Below are positions 25,278-35,852 of a stretch of 64,000 nt of DNA, piece after piece. The DNA is taken from the NCBI RefSeq assembly GCF_022376445.1, contig NW_025954977.1:372001-436000 (forward strand), written 5' to 3'. The stretch comes from Fomitopsis serialis (lineage: Eukaryota; Basidiomycota; Agaricomycetes; Polyporales; Fomitopsidaceae). Position 1 is the first letter of the stretch. The number at the start of each line of letters is the position of its first letter. Made by a program: the position numbers and the translations under genes. The notes beneath the pieces are model-generated. The model had not been told where the DNA came from, did no database searches, and worked only from the letters and a program-made list of their open reading frames with translations.

Positions 25278-26867
25278 CAAGAGGCGGCGGATCGGCAGAT
25301 CGGGTACACAAGGCCCCGGGGGTGGGGAGGGTGGTCGACCCTTGGATGGGCGATTCCGAAATTTTATACCAGAAGTTCGAAAAAACCGTCATACCCTCCC
25401 CAACTCGGTCGAAGTAGACCGTCGATAGTGTCGGATTAGTTGTAAATTAGCTTCCTGTCACACGCAGACAACCCTTTTTGCACGTGGCCCATTGGCTAGT
25501 CTACTTTTCGAGTTCGGTATTTTCAATCGCAGTCTAAATGTGCGTAGTGGATCGCAGGCGGAACCTCAAGTGTGTGGCTGAGCTTGTGGCGGGTGCGTCT
25601 GCGGCGGAAGCAACAGTGCGCTCTTGTCGCGTACTACTACTAGGTCGCCGTCTTTTCCACTGCTCCTCCTCAGCTGGACGATAGCGACTTTACCGCTATC
25701 TACCGTTTCCTTTCACGGGAAGACGTCCTCAGCTAAAGACTCGAACGTTCACCCCGGGCCCTTGCGCGTGCTAACACTGTAACAGTGTTCTCGACGTACC
25801 GTTGTGCGACAACTCCAAACACGAGCACGCAAACAAGGATGCGTGTGGTTTTCGAGCTCGTTTATCGGGCGCGGCATGCTCAAGAAGGCGACGCACGTAT
25901 TTTCAGTAAGTGTTGTGTGCGCGGCAAGTAGCGATTCAAAGGTCTGTCCCTCGCCGTCCGTCTGCGACCTAGTGCACTTTACAGTCTGGATAGTTCATCA
26001 AGCGAGTTTGGTGTGTAGCGGCGTAACCGGAACGGCACATTTGAGCTCGCTATTCGGTTTGTCCTCTATCTATCCCCCGAGCCTCTGGTCCTTCTCACCC
26101 ATACTTTCTCGTCTGCACCTACTCGGCATGCCCTCTTCAAGTTCCGGATTCTCGTTTGCCTCGGTATGTGTCTGCCATCTGGCACAACTGGTAGCTAGTG
26201 ACCGTCAACCCGAAATTTTGTCTGTCTGCCCTCGTGCGCGTCCACTCGCCCGCTCACATGCCTGCCCGCCAATCCACATGCTCTCCTGCACGTTCGCCCG
26301 CTCGCCATACCCTTGCTTACGTATCATTGTGCTGAACAGCTTGGAGGCACACACCCGTACGAATAGTTGACCGTGTGTTTGTGCACTCGCTTACTCGCGC
26401 GCACGCCCGCTTTTCTGCCCGCACACTCGCCCATCTAGCTGCAAATGAATCTCCCGGCTCGTTCGCCTGCATGCTCGCCCGTCTGGCACCTACAATGCCA
26501 CCCGCCTGCCGACTACCCGCCTGCCTGATCACCACTCTGCTTCATTGTCTGCCAACTCGGTTGTATGTGTACCTGCATATCTGCGTGTCCACGTCTCCGC
26601 CTGCGCTCTCACTAAGCCAGAGTCACACGGCGTCGAAGAAGGTGCGGATGTCATAGAGCGGTGTTCACCTACTCTACGTGGCCTGTAGATTTTTCAGCAA
26701 TATAAAGGCACTTTTTTCACTGATTGAACGAAGGTGGGGGGTGGTCTGGAGGCAGGACCGCCGAAAAATCATAATATACAGGGGGTGGTAGGGTGGGGGG
26801 GTCCAGATATTGAAGTTTCGGAAAAAACCGGCCTTGTGTACGAAAATTTAATTCCTGCCGCCTCTTG
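25278..26867 (+). mobile_element. 1.59-kb TIR transposon, copy 1 (non-autonomous, 8-bp TSD)
   Basis: Both ends carry the inverted repeat CAAGAGGCGGC, and after a 15-base spacer a second matching block GTACACAAGGCC, so the terminal repeat is bipartite (11 + 12 bases). It is flanked by a perfect 8-base target duplication ACTTGATC (25270-25277 and 26868-26875). A near-identical inverted copy lies at 42825-44411. The interior has an open frame of 188 codons (25804-26370) and another at 26375-26656, but no transposase motif, so it looks non-autonomous. Eight-base TSDs are typical of hAT elements, but the ends and targets do not match the hAT consensus well, so the superfamily is left open. Confidence 0.9.
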
Positions 26868-26875
26868 ACTTGATC
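26868..26875. repeat. Target-site duplication, right, copy 1
   Basis: ACTTGATC immediately after the CCTCTTG terminus; identical to 25270-25277. Confidence 0.9.
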
Positions 26876-27583
26876 TTATAATTGCAGACTTTCGATGGTT
26901 GTCATTTCCGACCAGTGGGGCCGTCCGCGCTCAAAGTGTGCGACTGCAGCCTGCTGCACGTGGACGCTTCCAACCATCGAGTGTACGTACAAATATTGGC
27001 ATTGCTCCTCGGAGCCGAACATTGACCTCTCTTAATGGATCTCTCTTTACTTTCTGCAGTGCCCCGACACCCCGAGATGCCCGGTCGTGTCCTGAAGAGG
27101 ATCGCCGCACCTTTGATTTCGCTGCATCAAGTTGTCAAGCTTGATTGACCGAGCGGGGCGTAGGGCCGTCAGGATCGAACGAACAGACAGCACACCGTCG
27201 CGGAATGATCAAGTAAGGTTCGTGCCTCGCCCAGATCTGCATTGCACTTACCCCGTATTACGGGTCAAAACTCTGCGGGGAAATGACTGGCGTCTTCGAG
27301 AGCCGCAGGTAGAGTTCAGTGCGAGCTTCTTCGTCCCACGAGGCGACCTGGCACGGGTCCTTTAGGTTCGAGTGGTCTTGCGCGTCGTCTCTCTGCCCTT
27401 CACTGCTGCTTGCCAGATCGATAGGCCCTGCTCCACTCTCGCGAGCCCGCCCGTACACTGCGAAGGCGTAAAGTCATTCTGTGTTGTGAACTCGTTCACC
27501 GGTAAGCAACTCTAGACTTCAGTGGCGCGGATAGGTGGCGATGCTGATGGCTGTCATACAGTATACGGAAACCCATTGATACA
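26876..27583. other. Intergenic before C2H2 gene
   Basis: About 700 bases. Short open frames at 26899-27144 and 27132-27365 show no family resemblance. Presumably 5' flank of the zinc-finger gene. Confidence 0.4.
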
Positions 27584-28611
27584 ATGGTCTCCGACTGTGT
27601 GCGCTGCAGGGAGCACTTCAAGAGCTCGGAGGCCCTCGCGGAGCACTTGCGCACTTCGAAGGATCACAATATCTGCACTACTTGTGTCATGGACTTCACC
27701 GCGCGATTGCAGCTGGTCCAACACTACCTGTTCAGTCCGTTGCACAACTACTGTCAGCGGTGCGATGCCCATCATGGCTCTCCTGCGGAGCTGGTGCGAC
27801 ATTTCGAGAGTGCACACATCCAGTGTCTGATGTGCGGACTCGTGAGTGCTTCACGCATCTTGATACCCCTGCGACTTATTTACCTTTGCGCTGGTGTGGA
27901 ACAGAGCTTTGCGACACCGAATGATCTCACCGAGCATTATCATCACACGCATTGGACGTGCATCGAGTGCCGGCAGGTCTGCAGCTCGCCCGACGCGTTC
28001 GACGAGCACTGCCGCGAGACCCACTACTACTGCGCAGATTGCAAGCGCGTTTTCAAGGACGGCGAAGCCCTGAAGGTGCACCTGGAATCAAGCATTCACA
28101 CGGGCCGCAAGGTTCACTGCCCGGGTGTGAAGTGCACGAAGGAGTTCGCTTCGGGCTCTGCACTTATCCAGCATCTCGAGTCGGGCGGATGCAAGTCCAA
28201 GATGACGCGGCACGAGGTTAACCGCCTCGCCGTCCAGATGGACACGGGGAACGTCATCACGAACCCGGCGCGCTTGGTCACTGGCCGGGAGGTAGCGTCC
28301 CGCCGAAGATCACTACTTCCTGGGCCACCGAGCAGTCGCGAAACCCGGAGACGGGGAAGTACGAGTGCATGATCTGCTACAAGGAGTTCTTGAACCTCGC
28401 CCGACTCAACACGCACCTGCAGAGCCCGGCCCACGATGACAAGATCTATCGGTGCCCGGCGGGCTGGCAGGGTTGCGGTACTGAGTTCAGTACGCTCGGC
28501 GCCCTCTGCCAGCACGTGGAGAAGGGTAGCTGCGGGGTGCGCAAGTTCAATAGCACCATGCAGAAGTACGTCGGCTCGTTGGCAGACGGGATGAAGAGGC
28601 TGGCTGTCTGA
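27584..28611 (+). CDS. C2H2 zinc-finger protein with about nine fingers
   Basis: Two exons, 27584-27841 and 27905-28611. Almost the whole protein is C2H2/C2HC finger: CVRC, CTTC, CQRC, CLMC, CIEC, CADC and CMIC are each followed by a helix and a His pair (H-x3-5-H); two further fingers have long knuckles and end in Cys (C-x4-C...HLESGGC and C-x6-C...HVEKGSC). Several linkers are very short so fingers abut. Ends with KYVGSLADGMKRLAV at TGA 28609. A single-base frame change near 28290 (GGGAGG) joins VTG to GSVPPKIT. Such proteins are usually nuclear nucleic-acid binders, but no specific function can be assigned. Confidence 0.82.
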
Positions 28612-29153
28612 GGATGCAAGGCGTCTCTTCGTGCGCAGGTTGGCGCACGTGAGGACGTCCTTGCGTTTTCGGATGTCGTGAGGTGTTTCAAGCTCTTGTG
28701 GGTCGTGTCCATTACTCTCCGTTCCTTGCTATCGACCGCTCTGTGTGTAAGATGTTGTATTACAACGCTCCGCTGATCGTCACTGATTGACCATAGACTT
28801 TTAGACTACCAGGCTCTAGCCACGCCATCTTTCGATGTCATCAGATGTCCTCGGTATCTGTACTAATAGTTCCATTTGTTCATATCATCTCGTACTGAAA
28901 TATATCGCCCTTGACACGCGCCAGTTGATGCATCCGAGTAAGGCTAGTATGGACCACTCCTAGGCTCTTGCAATCAAGCTACTAGCTTAGCGATCGGGCA
29001 CGATATATGTTAACTTACGTGATACAATGGAAGGTGAAGTTACTAGCAGGACGAACTGCAAGATGTTACTGTGTCTTATGACACGCGGAGGACGAGATTG
29101 TGGTCGCGCACCAGCTTGACGGACCATAGACATGTGGACAGTAAACCACAAGC
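28612..29153. other. Convergent 3' region C2H2 gene / GRDP-1
   Basis: About 540 AT-richer bases between two converging genes; no feature recognised. Confidence 0.4.
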
Positions 29154-31946
29154 CTAGCATCCGCCGCAGCCCCCTCCGCCCCCTCCACCTCCGCCACCGC
29201 ATCCACCAACCCCACCCCCTCCGCAAGCGGAGCCTCCCCCGCTTGCTCCTCCTCCGCACGTCGCGCCACCGCCTGCCGCGCCTACACCCCCACCGCACAT
29301 GGAAAAGCTTCCACACCCCCCACCCCCACCGCCAGAAGAACACGTTCCAACGACGGAACTTCCACTGCTCTACAGACGCGTGGGTTTCCCGTGAGCAACA
29401 TCGCTGGGCATCCAAGATCCCACTCACCGCAGCGCAAGAGCTTTGGTTGGTTGAAACGCACTGCGAGCCTGTGGCGCCAGGACCCGCAGGCGATATGAAC
29501 GGCACCGCCGCCATAAACACGATGTCGTGCCTCTGTCCGCGCTGATACTGCTCCGGGTCGAACTCGCCCTTGAGCATGCGCCGTTCGTCGCGCTTGCGGC
29601 GCTCGTGCATCTTCCGCTCGCGTAGCTCTCTCTGGCGGCGGAGCTCTGCGGCCTTGTGCTTGCCGAGCGCACTGCTCAGCTGGACCTGCACGGCGTTGTG
29701 CTCGCTTGCGTGCGTGGCGAGCGGGGCGTCGGGATGTGCCGGGGGACACAAATCAGATGGCTGCTCGGATCGTCTGCGCAAGAGCCGCTGGAGCTTGTCG
29801 CCGATGGAGTCGCCGGGCAGGGGGCACCCGCAGTAGGTGTATGGGACGCCGAAACGTTGCTATGGTTCGGAGATGGATCGTCAGCGTATGCGCGGCCAGC
29901 GAGTCAGGTGAGAACATACCTGCCAGACCCTGCAAGTAACATCGAAGGCGTTTGCTAGATGATTCTCTTCCACTTTGTCATCGCTGTTATTACGAAGGTC
30001 TGTCTTAGCTGTTTGCAGTGAGCCCGGGATGGCCCCGCGCTCACTGGTCTATGTAACGTTCGACGTATTCCATGCAGTCATCTGCGTACTTGCCCGCCGT
30101 CAGCTGGTGAGTATGCCAAACAAGATCGATGTCAAGGGTTGGCACGAAGAACGACGCCGGTGACGGCGCCATCAGGTCAAGGAATCTAACACACGATAGT
30201 CGAGTGAATACACCACTCTAATCAAGACAACGACTTGAGCGGCGTACGCATGGTAGCGCGTGATCGCGTGCACGAGCACGACCTCGTCTATTGGCTTGTC
30301 GAAGTACCCCGGAGCTGTCCACCCAAAGTAGTGCATCTTGGAAGTGAAGGAGCCCTGCCGGATGACCTGCGCGTGACCACAATAGCAACAGGTAACGGAT
30401 CAGTGACATTCATTCGACAATAACCGAGGATGTCAGAGAACGCACAGCGCTTACGAGGTCTATTGAGAATGGGCTATCGTCTGTGTAAGCACTCAGAATC
30501 CTGTTCAACCTGAAGTTGAGGCGCCTTTTGTCAGTCATAGCCCCGATATCATATGCCATGATACTAGACGAACATGCGTTTGAGCAGACCTAGAGCTCTC
30601 TGAGGCATCGGTCGCAGGGTATCGTGAACGTTGTTAATGGAGTGGTCAAAATCTTCCTTGATCTTGCGTCTCCATTCTTCGCGAGTGCACTAGAACAACA
30701 TCATACGTTTGTGAGCACCTGCATCAAAGCCTGCCGCCGGACAATAAATCGTGCAACTTACTGCTTTTGGTTGGCGAAACTGGTCGATGTTCACAATCCG
30801 GTCCTTGATTTGCCTCGCACGCTTGATGTACGCCAGGTCGGTAGGACTGCGCAGCGTGCCTCTGGATCGGGTCATGTAAGTCGTCAGGGCTAGTTTACAC
30901 AGAGTACACTACATACGGAAGATATGCGTCCATAGTTGCATCGGGATCATTGTGATCCTTGACCAAATCGCTCGCGAGTTTATCCAATGCCAACGCGGGT
31001 TTGTCGATCGCCAACGAGCAGCATGAGCACGTCAGTTTGAACCCTTGTTGGGCGAATCCGCGGCCGTCTTCGCCCAAGTACGCTATAGTAAGTCACATCT
31101 TGAGAACTTCGTTGAATTGACAATATGAGACGCCTCTTACGTGCAGCGTTAGGTTGCTCGCACCTCGGACAGATGACGTCATGGTGCGGGAGGCGCTTCA
31201 GAGCTCTATCGGGTCGAACGGTGTCCCTGTCTCTGCAAGCCACGAACGCTTGCGTTCCTCAGACGGTCGATACTTGGCGGGATTGCCCATGACAACCTGG
31301 CGGTTGCACAGCGAGATCAACAATTGTACTCGGCACAATCTACAAGCTATCCGCAGGTGCTCACCAGTGCAGGTAACAATCTGTCATTCAAAGCGCGAAG
31401 AGTTCGCAGCGCGGATACGCGCAGACAATCGTCCCCGTACCATCTGCGACATGCATATTCTGAGGTAAGCGGAAATAGCATCTGCGGAAAGAACGCACGC
31501 GGGGTTTAGCATGTAAGCGTGCCATACCATTAGCACGTCGAGCGGTGGCGCTTCCGCGTGAACCCAAGACTCAGTGTCTTGATTCGCCGTTGCGCATTTC
31601 GCCCAGCGGTGGAACCTAGTGAGGCGTAAATATTGAAGGTGGCCCTAGATACGCAGACCCGGCTCACTTACCTCTCCACGGCTAGGCAGACAAACCATAC
31701 CCACCTGCGTGACTTCTGCTCGGTAGAATCAAGCCCCCTTGCGAGAACAGGGAGGTCATCTTCAAGACACGTCTCCACGCGTTGCTCTAGGGCTTTGAAT
31801 GCACCTAGCAGGCTCAAATGAGCTTTGACATACGTGATGTCAACGAGAGGCTGCGTGATCGTATGTGAGCCTATTAGGAAGGCCGGGGGGAAGCTGCCGT
31901 TCGCTGTTCCTGGGGCACCGACATAACTGACATAACGATTAGGCAT
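29154..31946 (-). CDS. GRDP/DUF1399 glycine-rich-domain protein 1 (tandem array)
   Basis: Member of the glycine-rich domain-containing protein family (DUF1399), of unknown biochemical function. Start MPNRYVSYVGAP at 31946. The N-terminal segment has PPAFLIGSHTITQPL and HLSLLGAF; then LMVWHAYMLNP (31507-31533), later FFVPTLDIDLVWHTHQL (WHTHQL at 30101-30118), the two family hallmarks. A Cys-rich stretch CSCC and CPRC precedes the second (about 31010-31170). Next come a basic ELRRQRELRERKM helix and a Gly/Cys-rich tail (about 29156-29340), ending GGCGGC at TAG 29154. About ten exons with 50-60 base introns. Closely related to GRDP-2 and GRDP-3 immediately upstream, all on the same strand. Confidence 0.82.
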
Positions 31947-32492
31947 ACTGAACCCGGGGGACCTCCGTTCTGTCCGAGTAGATTTGTCAGATGAGTGGTA
32001 AGAGCACAGTGAGAGCAGAGCGAGGCGGAGCCCTTGCCAGTCGGTGCTTATGTAGTCCGAGGTATGCTCAGGCTGTGCGAAGTATCAATTGGTGACGCAT
32101 TTGCGTGACAGCTGAGCGTCCCGAACGACAGAGGCTCCAAGTTCGTGGAGGCGACGTCCCTCGATTCGCATTGCCTACATGACAAGGAAATTGCCAAACG
32201 GAAGTTGGCAGTGTTCGGAAGATATTGTGATGTAGTGGGACTAGGCTAAGGCAGTCACCAGCGTAAGTTACTCACATTGAACCTCATCGCATTGCCACGT
32301 AGGGCCGCGTCGCAGGCGCGCTCGCTGTTAACATCACGTGATCGTGAATTTCCCCAAGCATGGTCCTTCAAGTTCGTGAGGAAGCACTGATGGAATAGAG
32401 CTGCACGCATATACTTCTTCTGCCGCTATGCCCGGTAGTATTATTGTCATTAGCTTATGTGAATTATGAGTAGTTATACTCGGGTTTGGAGC
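31947..32492. other. Intergenic between GRDP-1 and GRDP-2
   Basis: About 550 bases; promoter of GRDP-1 and 3' flank of GRDP-2. No other gene seen. Confidence 0.4.
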
Positions 32493-32830
32493 TCAACTGC
32501 CGCCACAGCCTGAGCTTCCTCCACCTCCGCCACCGCAGCCTGAGCTTCCACCTCCGCCACCACAACCTGAGCTCACTCCTCCGCCTCCGCAGCCTGAGCT
32601 CCCTCCGCCGCCACCTGAGCTTGCTCCTCCTCCGCCACACCCCGAGCTTGCTCCTCCGCCACCGCAACTCGCGATCCCTCCTCCACTACTGCCGCAGCCT
32701 GAGCTCCCTCCACTTCCACCGCAACCCGAGCTTCCACTTCCACTTCCACCGCAACCCGAGCTACCACCACCTCCCCCGCAGCCTCCTCCTCCACACCCTC
32801 CTCCACTGACACAGGTGCCAGCAGCACAAT
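32493..32830 (-). repeat. Gly/Cys-coding minisatellite in GRDP-2 tail
   Basis: Degenerate repeat of about 20-30 bases (plus-strand units like CCTCCGCCACCGCAGCCTGA) that encodes SSGCGGGG-type units. Shorter versions sit at the ends of GRDP-1 and GRDP-3. Confidence 0.75.
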
Positions 32831-35367
32831 TTCCGGTACTCTGCACGTGTACGTCGTGAGCAAACACACATCAATCATGGAGCACGTCAAGACTCACTGC
32901 AGCGCACTGGTTCTGATTGACCGAAACGCATGACGCGAGAGGCAGCAGGAAGAGCGGCACCGGCGTCAAGAATGCGATGTAGTGCGCCTGACCACGTTTG
33001 TACTGCTCCTGGCTGAGCTTGCCGCTGTTCATGAGCCGCACATCACGCTGGCGCCGCTCGCGCATCTTCCGCTCGCGGAGCTCCCTTTGGCGCCGAAGCT
33101 GCGCCGCCTTGTTTCTGTTGAGCGCGCCGTTCAGGTGGACCTGGACGGCGTTGTGCTCGCTTGCGTGCGTGGCGGGCGGGACGTCAGGATGTGCCAGGGG
33201 ACGCAAGCTAGATGGCTGCTCTGATCGTAAGTGCAGAAGCCGTTGGAGCTTGTCGCCGATGGTGTCTCCAGGGAGCGGGCAGCCACAATAGCTGTATGGG
33301 ACGCCGAAACGTTGCTGCGCAGCGGCGGTAAGCCGTCGGTCTGCGAGGTATATTTCATTCAGACGTACCTGCCAGGCCCTACATGTGATGTCAAATGCAT
33401 TCGCGAGACGGTTCTCTTCCACTTTGTCGTCGCTGTGTTGACGATCCGCGAATCAAGACGTCGTGCTTAGCCTATGGCAACCCGCACTCACTGGTCTATG
33501 TACCGCCCGACATATTCATACAGTCGTCCGCATACTTGCCTGCCATCAGCTGGTGTGTGTGCCAGATCAGATCAATGTCCAGGGTCGGCACGAAGAACGA
33601 GGCCGGCGACGAAGTCATCATGTCGAGGAATCTAAAAACAGATTCGTTGGATATTAGGATCACACAGTGCGAGTGCGACGAGCAGGACGACATACGCGTG
33701 ATAGCGGGTGATCGCATGCACAGAACGACCTCGTCTATCGGCTTGTTGAAATACCCCGGGGAGGTCCATCCGAAGACGTGCATCTTTTGAGTAAAGGACC
33801 CCTGTCGAATGACCTGAATAGGATAGGATCACGATTACTCTAAGCAACGATGACTGGACGTACAGCGCCAACAAGATCTATCGAGAACGGACTATCATCC
33901 GTATACGCACCAGAATCCTATTCAGTCTAAAGCCAAAAGTATGAAGGGTCAGCCTGTAGTTGGCATCACGACGGGGAACGAACATGCGTGTGAGCAAACC
34001 GATCCTGCCCGACATGATCGCAGAGTTTGGTGGACGTTGTTGATGGTGTAGCCGAAGTCCTCATTGATATTGTGTACCCATTCTTTCTGCGTGGACTGTA
34101 ATAACATGAATGAGCGGTCGTGGCACCGATATCAGATTCAGAGAGGGAACCGCGTTTGAACTAACGACTCTCTTACCCCTTTTGGCCGATGAAACCTATT
34201 GAACTGCACGATCCGGTCCTTGACCTGTTTCGCGTGTTTGGTAGAAGCCATATTCGTCGGGCCGCGCAGCGTGCCTCTGGATCAACGCGAATGGTTCGTT
34301 AGGGCTGTTGACTTCGTCCAACAAGCTGCACGTACGGGAAGTAAGCGTCCAGCTTTGCATCAGCGCTGTTATGGTCCTTGACCAAATCTCGCGCGAGCTT
34401 GTCCAATGCCAGATCTGACTTGTCAATCGGCAGTGAGCATTGCGAACACATGAGCATGAACCCCTGCTGGGCATAGCCAGTGCCCTCTGCCGTTAAGAAC
34501 GCTGTAGCTTATGCTGTCAGTATCACGGCTCATCGACTCTCGGGACGATCTCTTACGTGCAGTGTTGCGTTTATGGCATCTGGGACAGATGACGTCGTGA
34601 TGCGAGAGGTCTTTGAGAGCCTCTATCGGATCGAACCATGTCCCTGTGTTTGCGACCCATGTGCTCTTGCGCTCTTCCGATGGTTGATACTGGGCAGGGT
34701 CACCCATGGCGATCTAGAGGCAAAAATCAGCAAATTGGTTCGCAGCGTGCAAATGCAGTGCATCATCCAAAACTTACCACCGCAGGTAGTAGGCAATCAT
34801 CCAGAATATGGAGACTTTGTAGCCTAGGGATGCGCAGGCAATCTTCCGCGTACCATCTTCGGTATAGTCTGAGATAAGCCAGAGAAATTGCCAACGTGCG
34901 GGGGAAGACTTACGTGGGGTTCAGCATGTAGGCATGCCATACCATGAGCACGTCGAGGGGTGGCGCTTCCGCTTTGACCCAGGACTCGATGTCTTGATTG
35001 GCATTTACATGTTTCGTCCAACGGCGGAACCTTGCGAGGTGTGAGTAATGGCTGAAATGAAAGCTGATTGGGCTACAGTCCACCTGACTCGCCTTTCCAC
35101 TGCCAGACAGACGAACCACGCCCACCTGCGTGGCGTCTCCTGCGTAGAATCAAGGTCCCTCGCGAACACCGGGAGATCCTCCAGAGGACATGCCTCCACG
35201 CGTTTGGCGAGAGTATTGAATGCGCCAAGCAAGCTCAAATGTGCCGTCACATACTCAATGCCCACGAGAGGTTTGGTAAGACTATGCGACCCGATCGGGA
35301 AGGCTGGAGGAAAACTACTATTGACCCCTCCGGAGGGGCATACATCACCGGCATAGCGATTGGGCAT
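32493..35367 (-). CDS. GRDP/DUF1399 glycine-rich-domain protein 2 (tandem array)
   Basis: Paralogue of GRDP-1, starting with the same MPNRY. Shared segments: HSLTKPLVGIEYV, HLSLLGAFNTL, APPLDVLMVWHAYMLNP (near 34920-34960), FFVPTLDIDLIWHTHQL (near 33550), QLRRQRELRERKM and RGQAHYIAFLTPVP. The tail (32493-32830) is the longest of the array: about a hundred residues of Gly, Ser and roughly a dozen regularly spaced Cys (SSGCGGGG units), ending SSGCGGS at TGA 32493. About ten short-intron exons. No frame break was proven, though exon borders were not all traced. Function unknown; plant relatives have been linked to stress and development. Confidence 0.82.
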
Positions 35368-35852
35368 AATAGCCTTCTGTTGTGCTGGCGATTAGAAGAC
35401 AGAGGTAATAAAGAGCAGGGAAAGCTAGCGTAGCGAGGTACGCTGTCAACCTGTGCTTAAGTAGGACCGCATGTCTGCGGGACATGTCAAAATCACAGCT
35501 TTTGTCACTTGCGCGACAGGCGGGCGTCACAGGCTTCAGTCGTGGAAGCCATGTAGTCTTCACAATTGTTCGGATGCTGGGAAGTAGGCAGTGTGCATCT
35601 ACACAATAGCCTGGGAGGTGGAAATTGAACAGGTTACAGGACGTACGACCGCTCAAGTTTGAGGATGAGAGTGGATGAGAGCGACTCATAAATTCATTGG
35701 CGCGCGATACCACTAATACACGTGACCGTGACCTACAGTCATACCGATTCATACGTTGACTCAAACTACAATTGATTTCACGCCGTCTTTGTATGTAACT
35801 TGAACAACCATAAAGCCTCCTATATCCCGAAACAAATCATCGACAAGGCAAA
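35368..35852. other. Intergenic between GRDP-2 and GRDP-3
   Basis: About 485 bases with no gene; promoter of GRDP-2 and 3' flank of GRDP-3. Confidence 0.4.

Noticed and set aside
29132..29545. His/Arg/Pro-rich plus-strand frame over the GRDP-1 tail
   Set aside because: It is the antisense of the Gly/Cys-coding repeat; the same artefact appears at 32486-32809 in GRDP-2.
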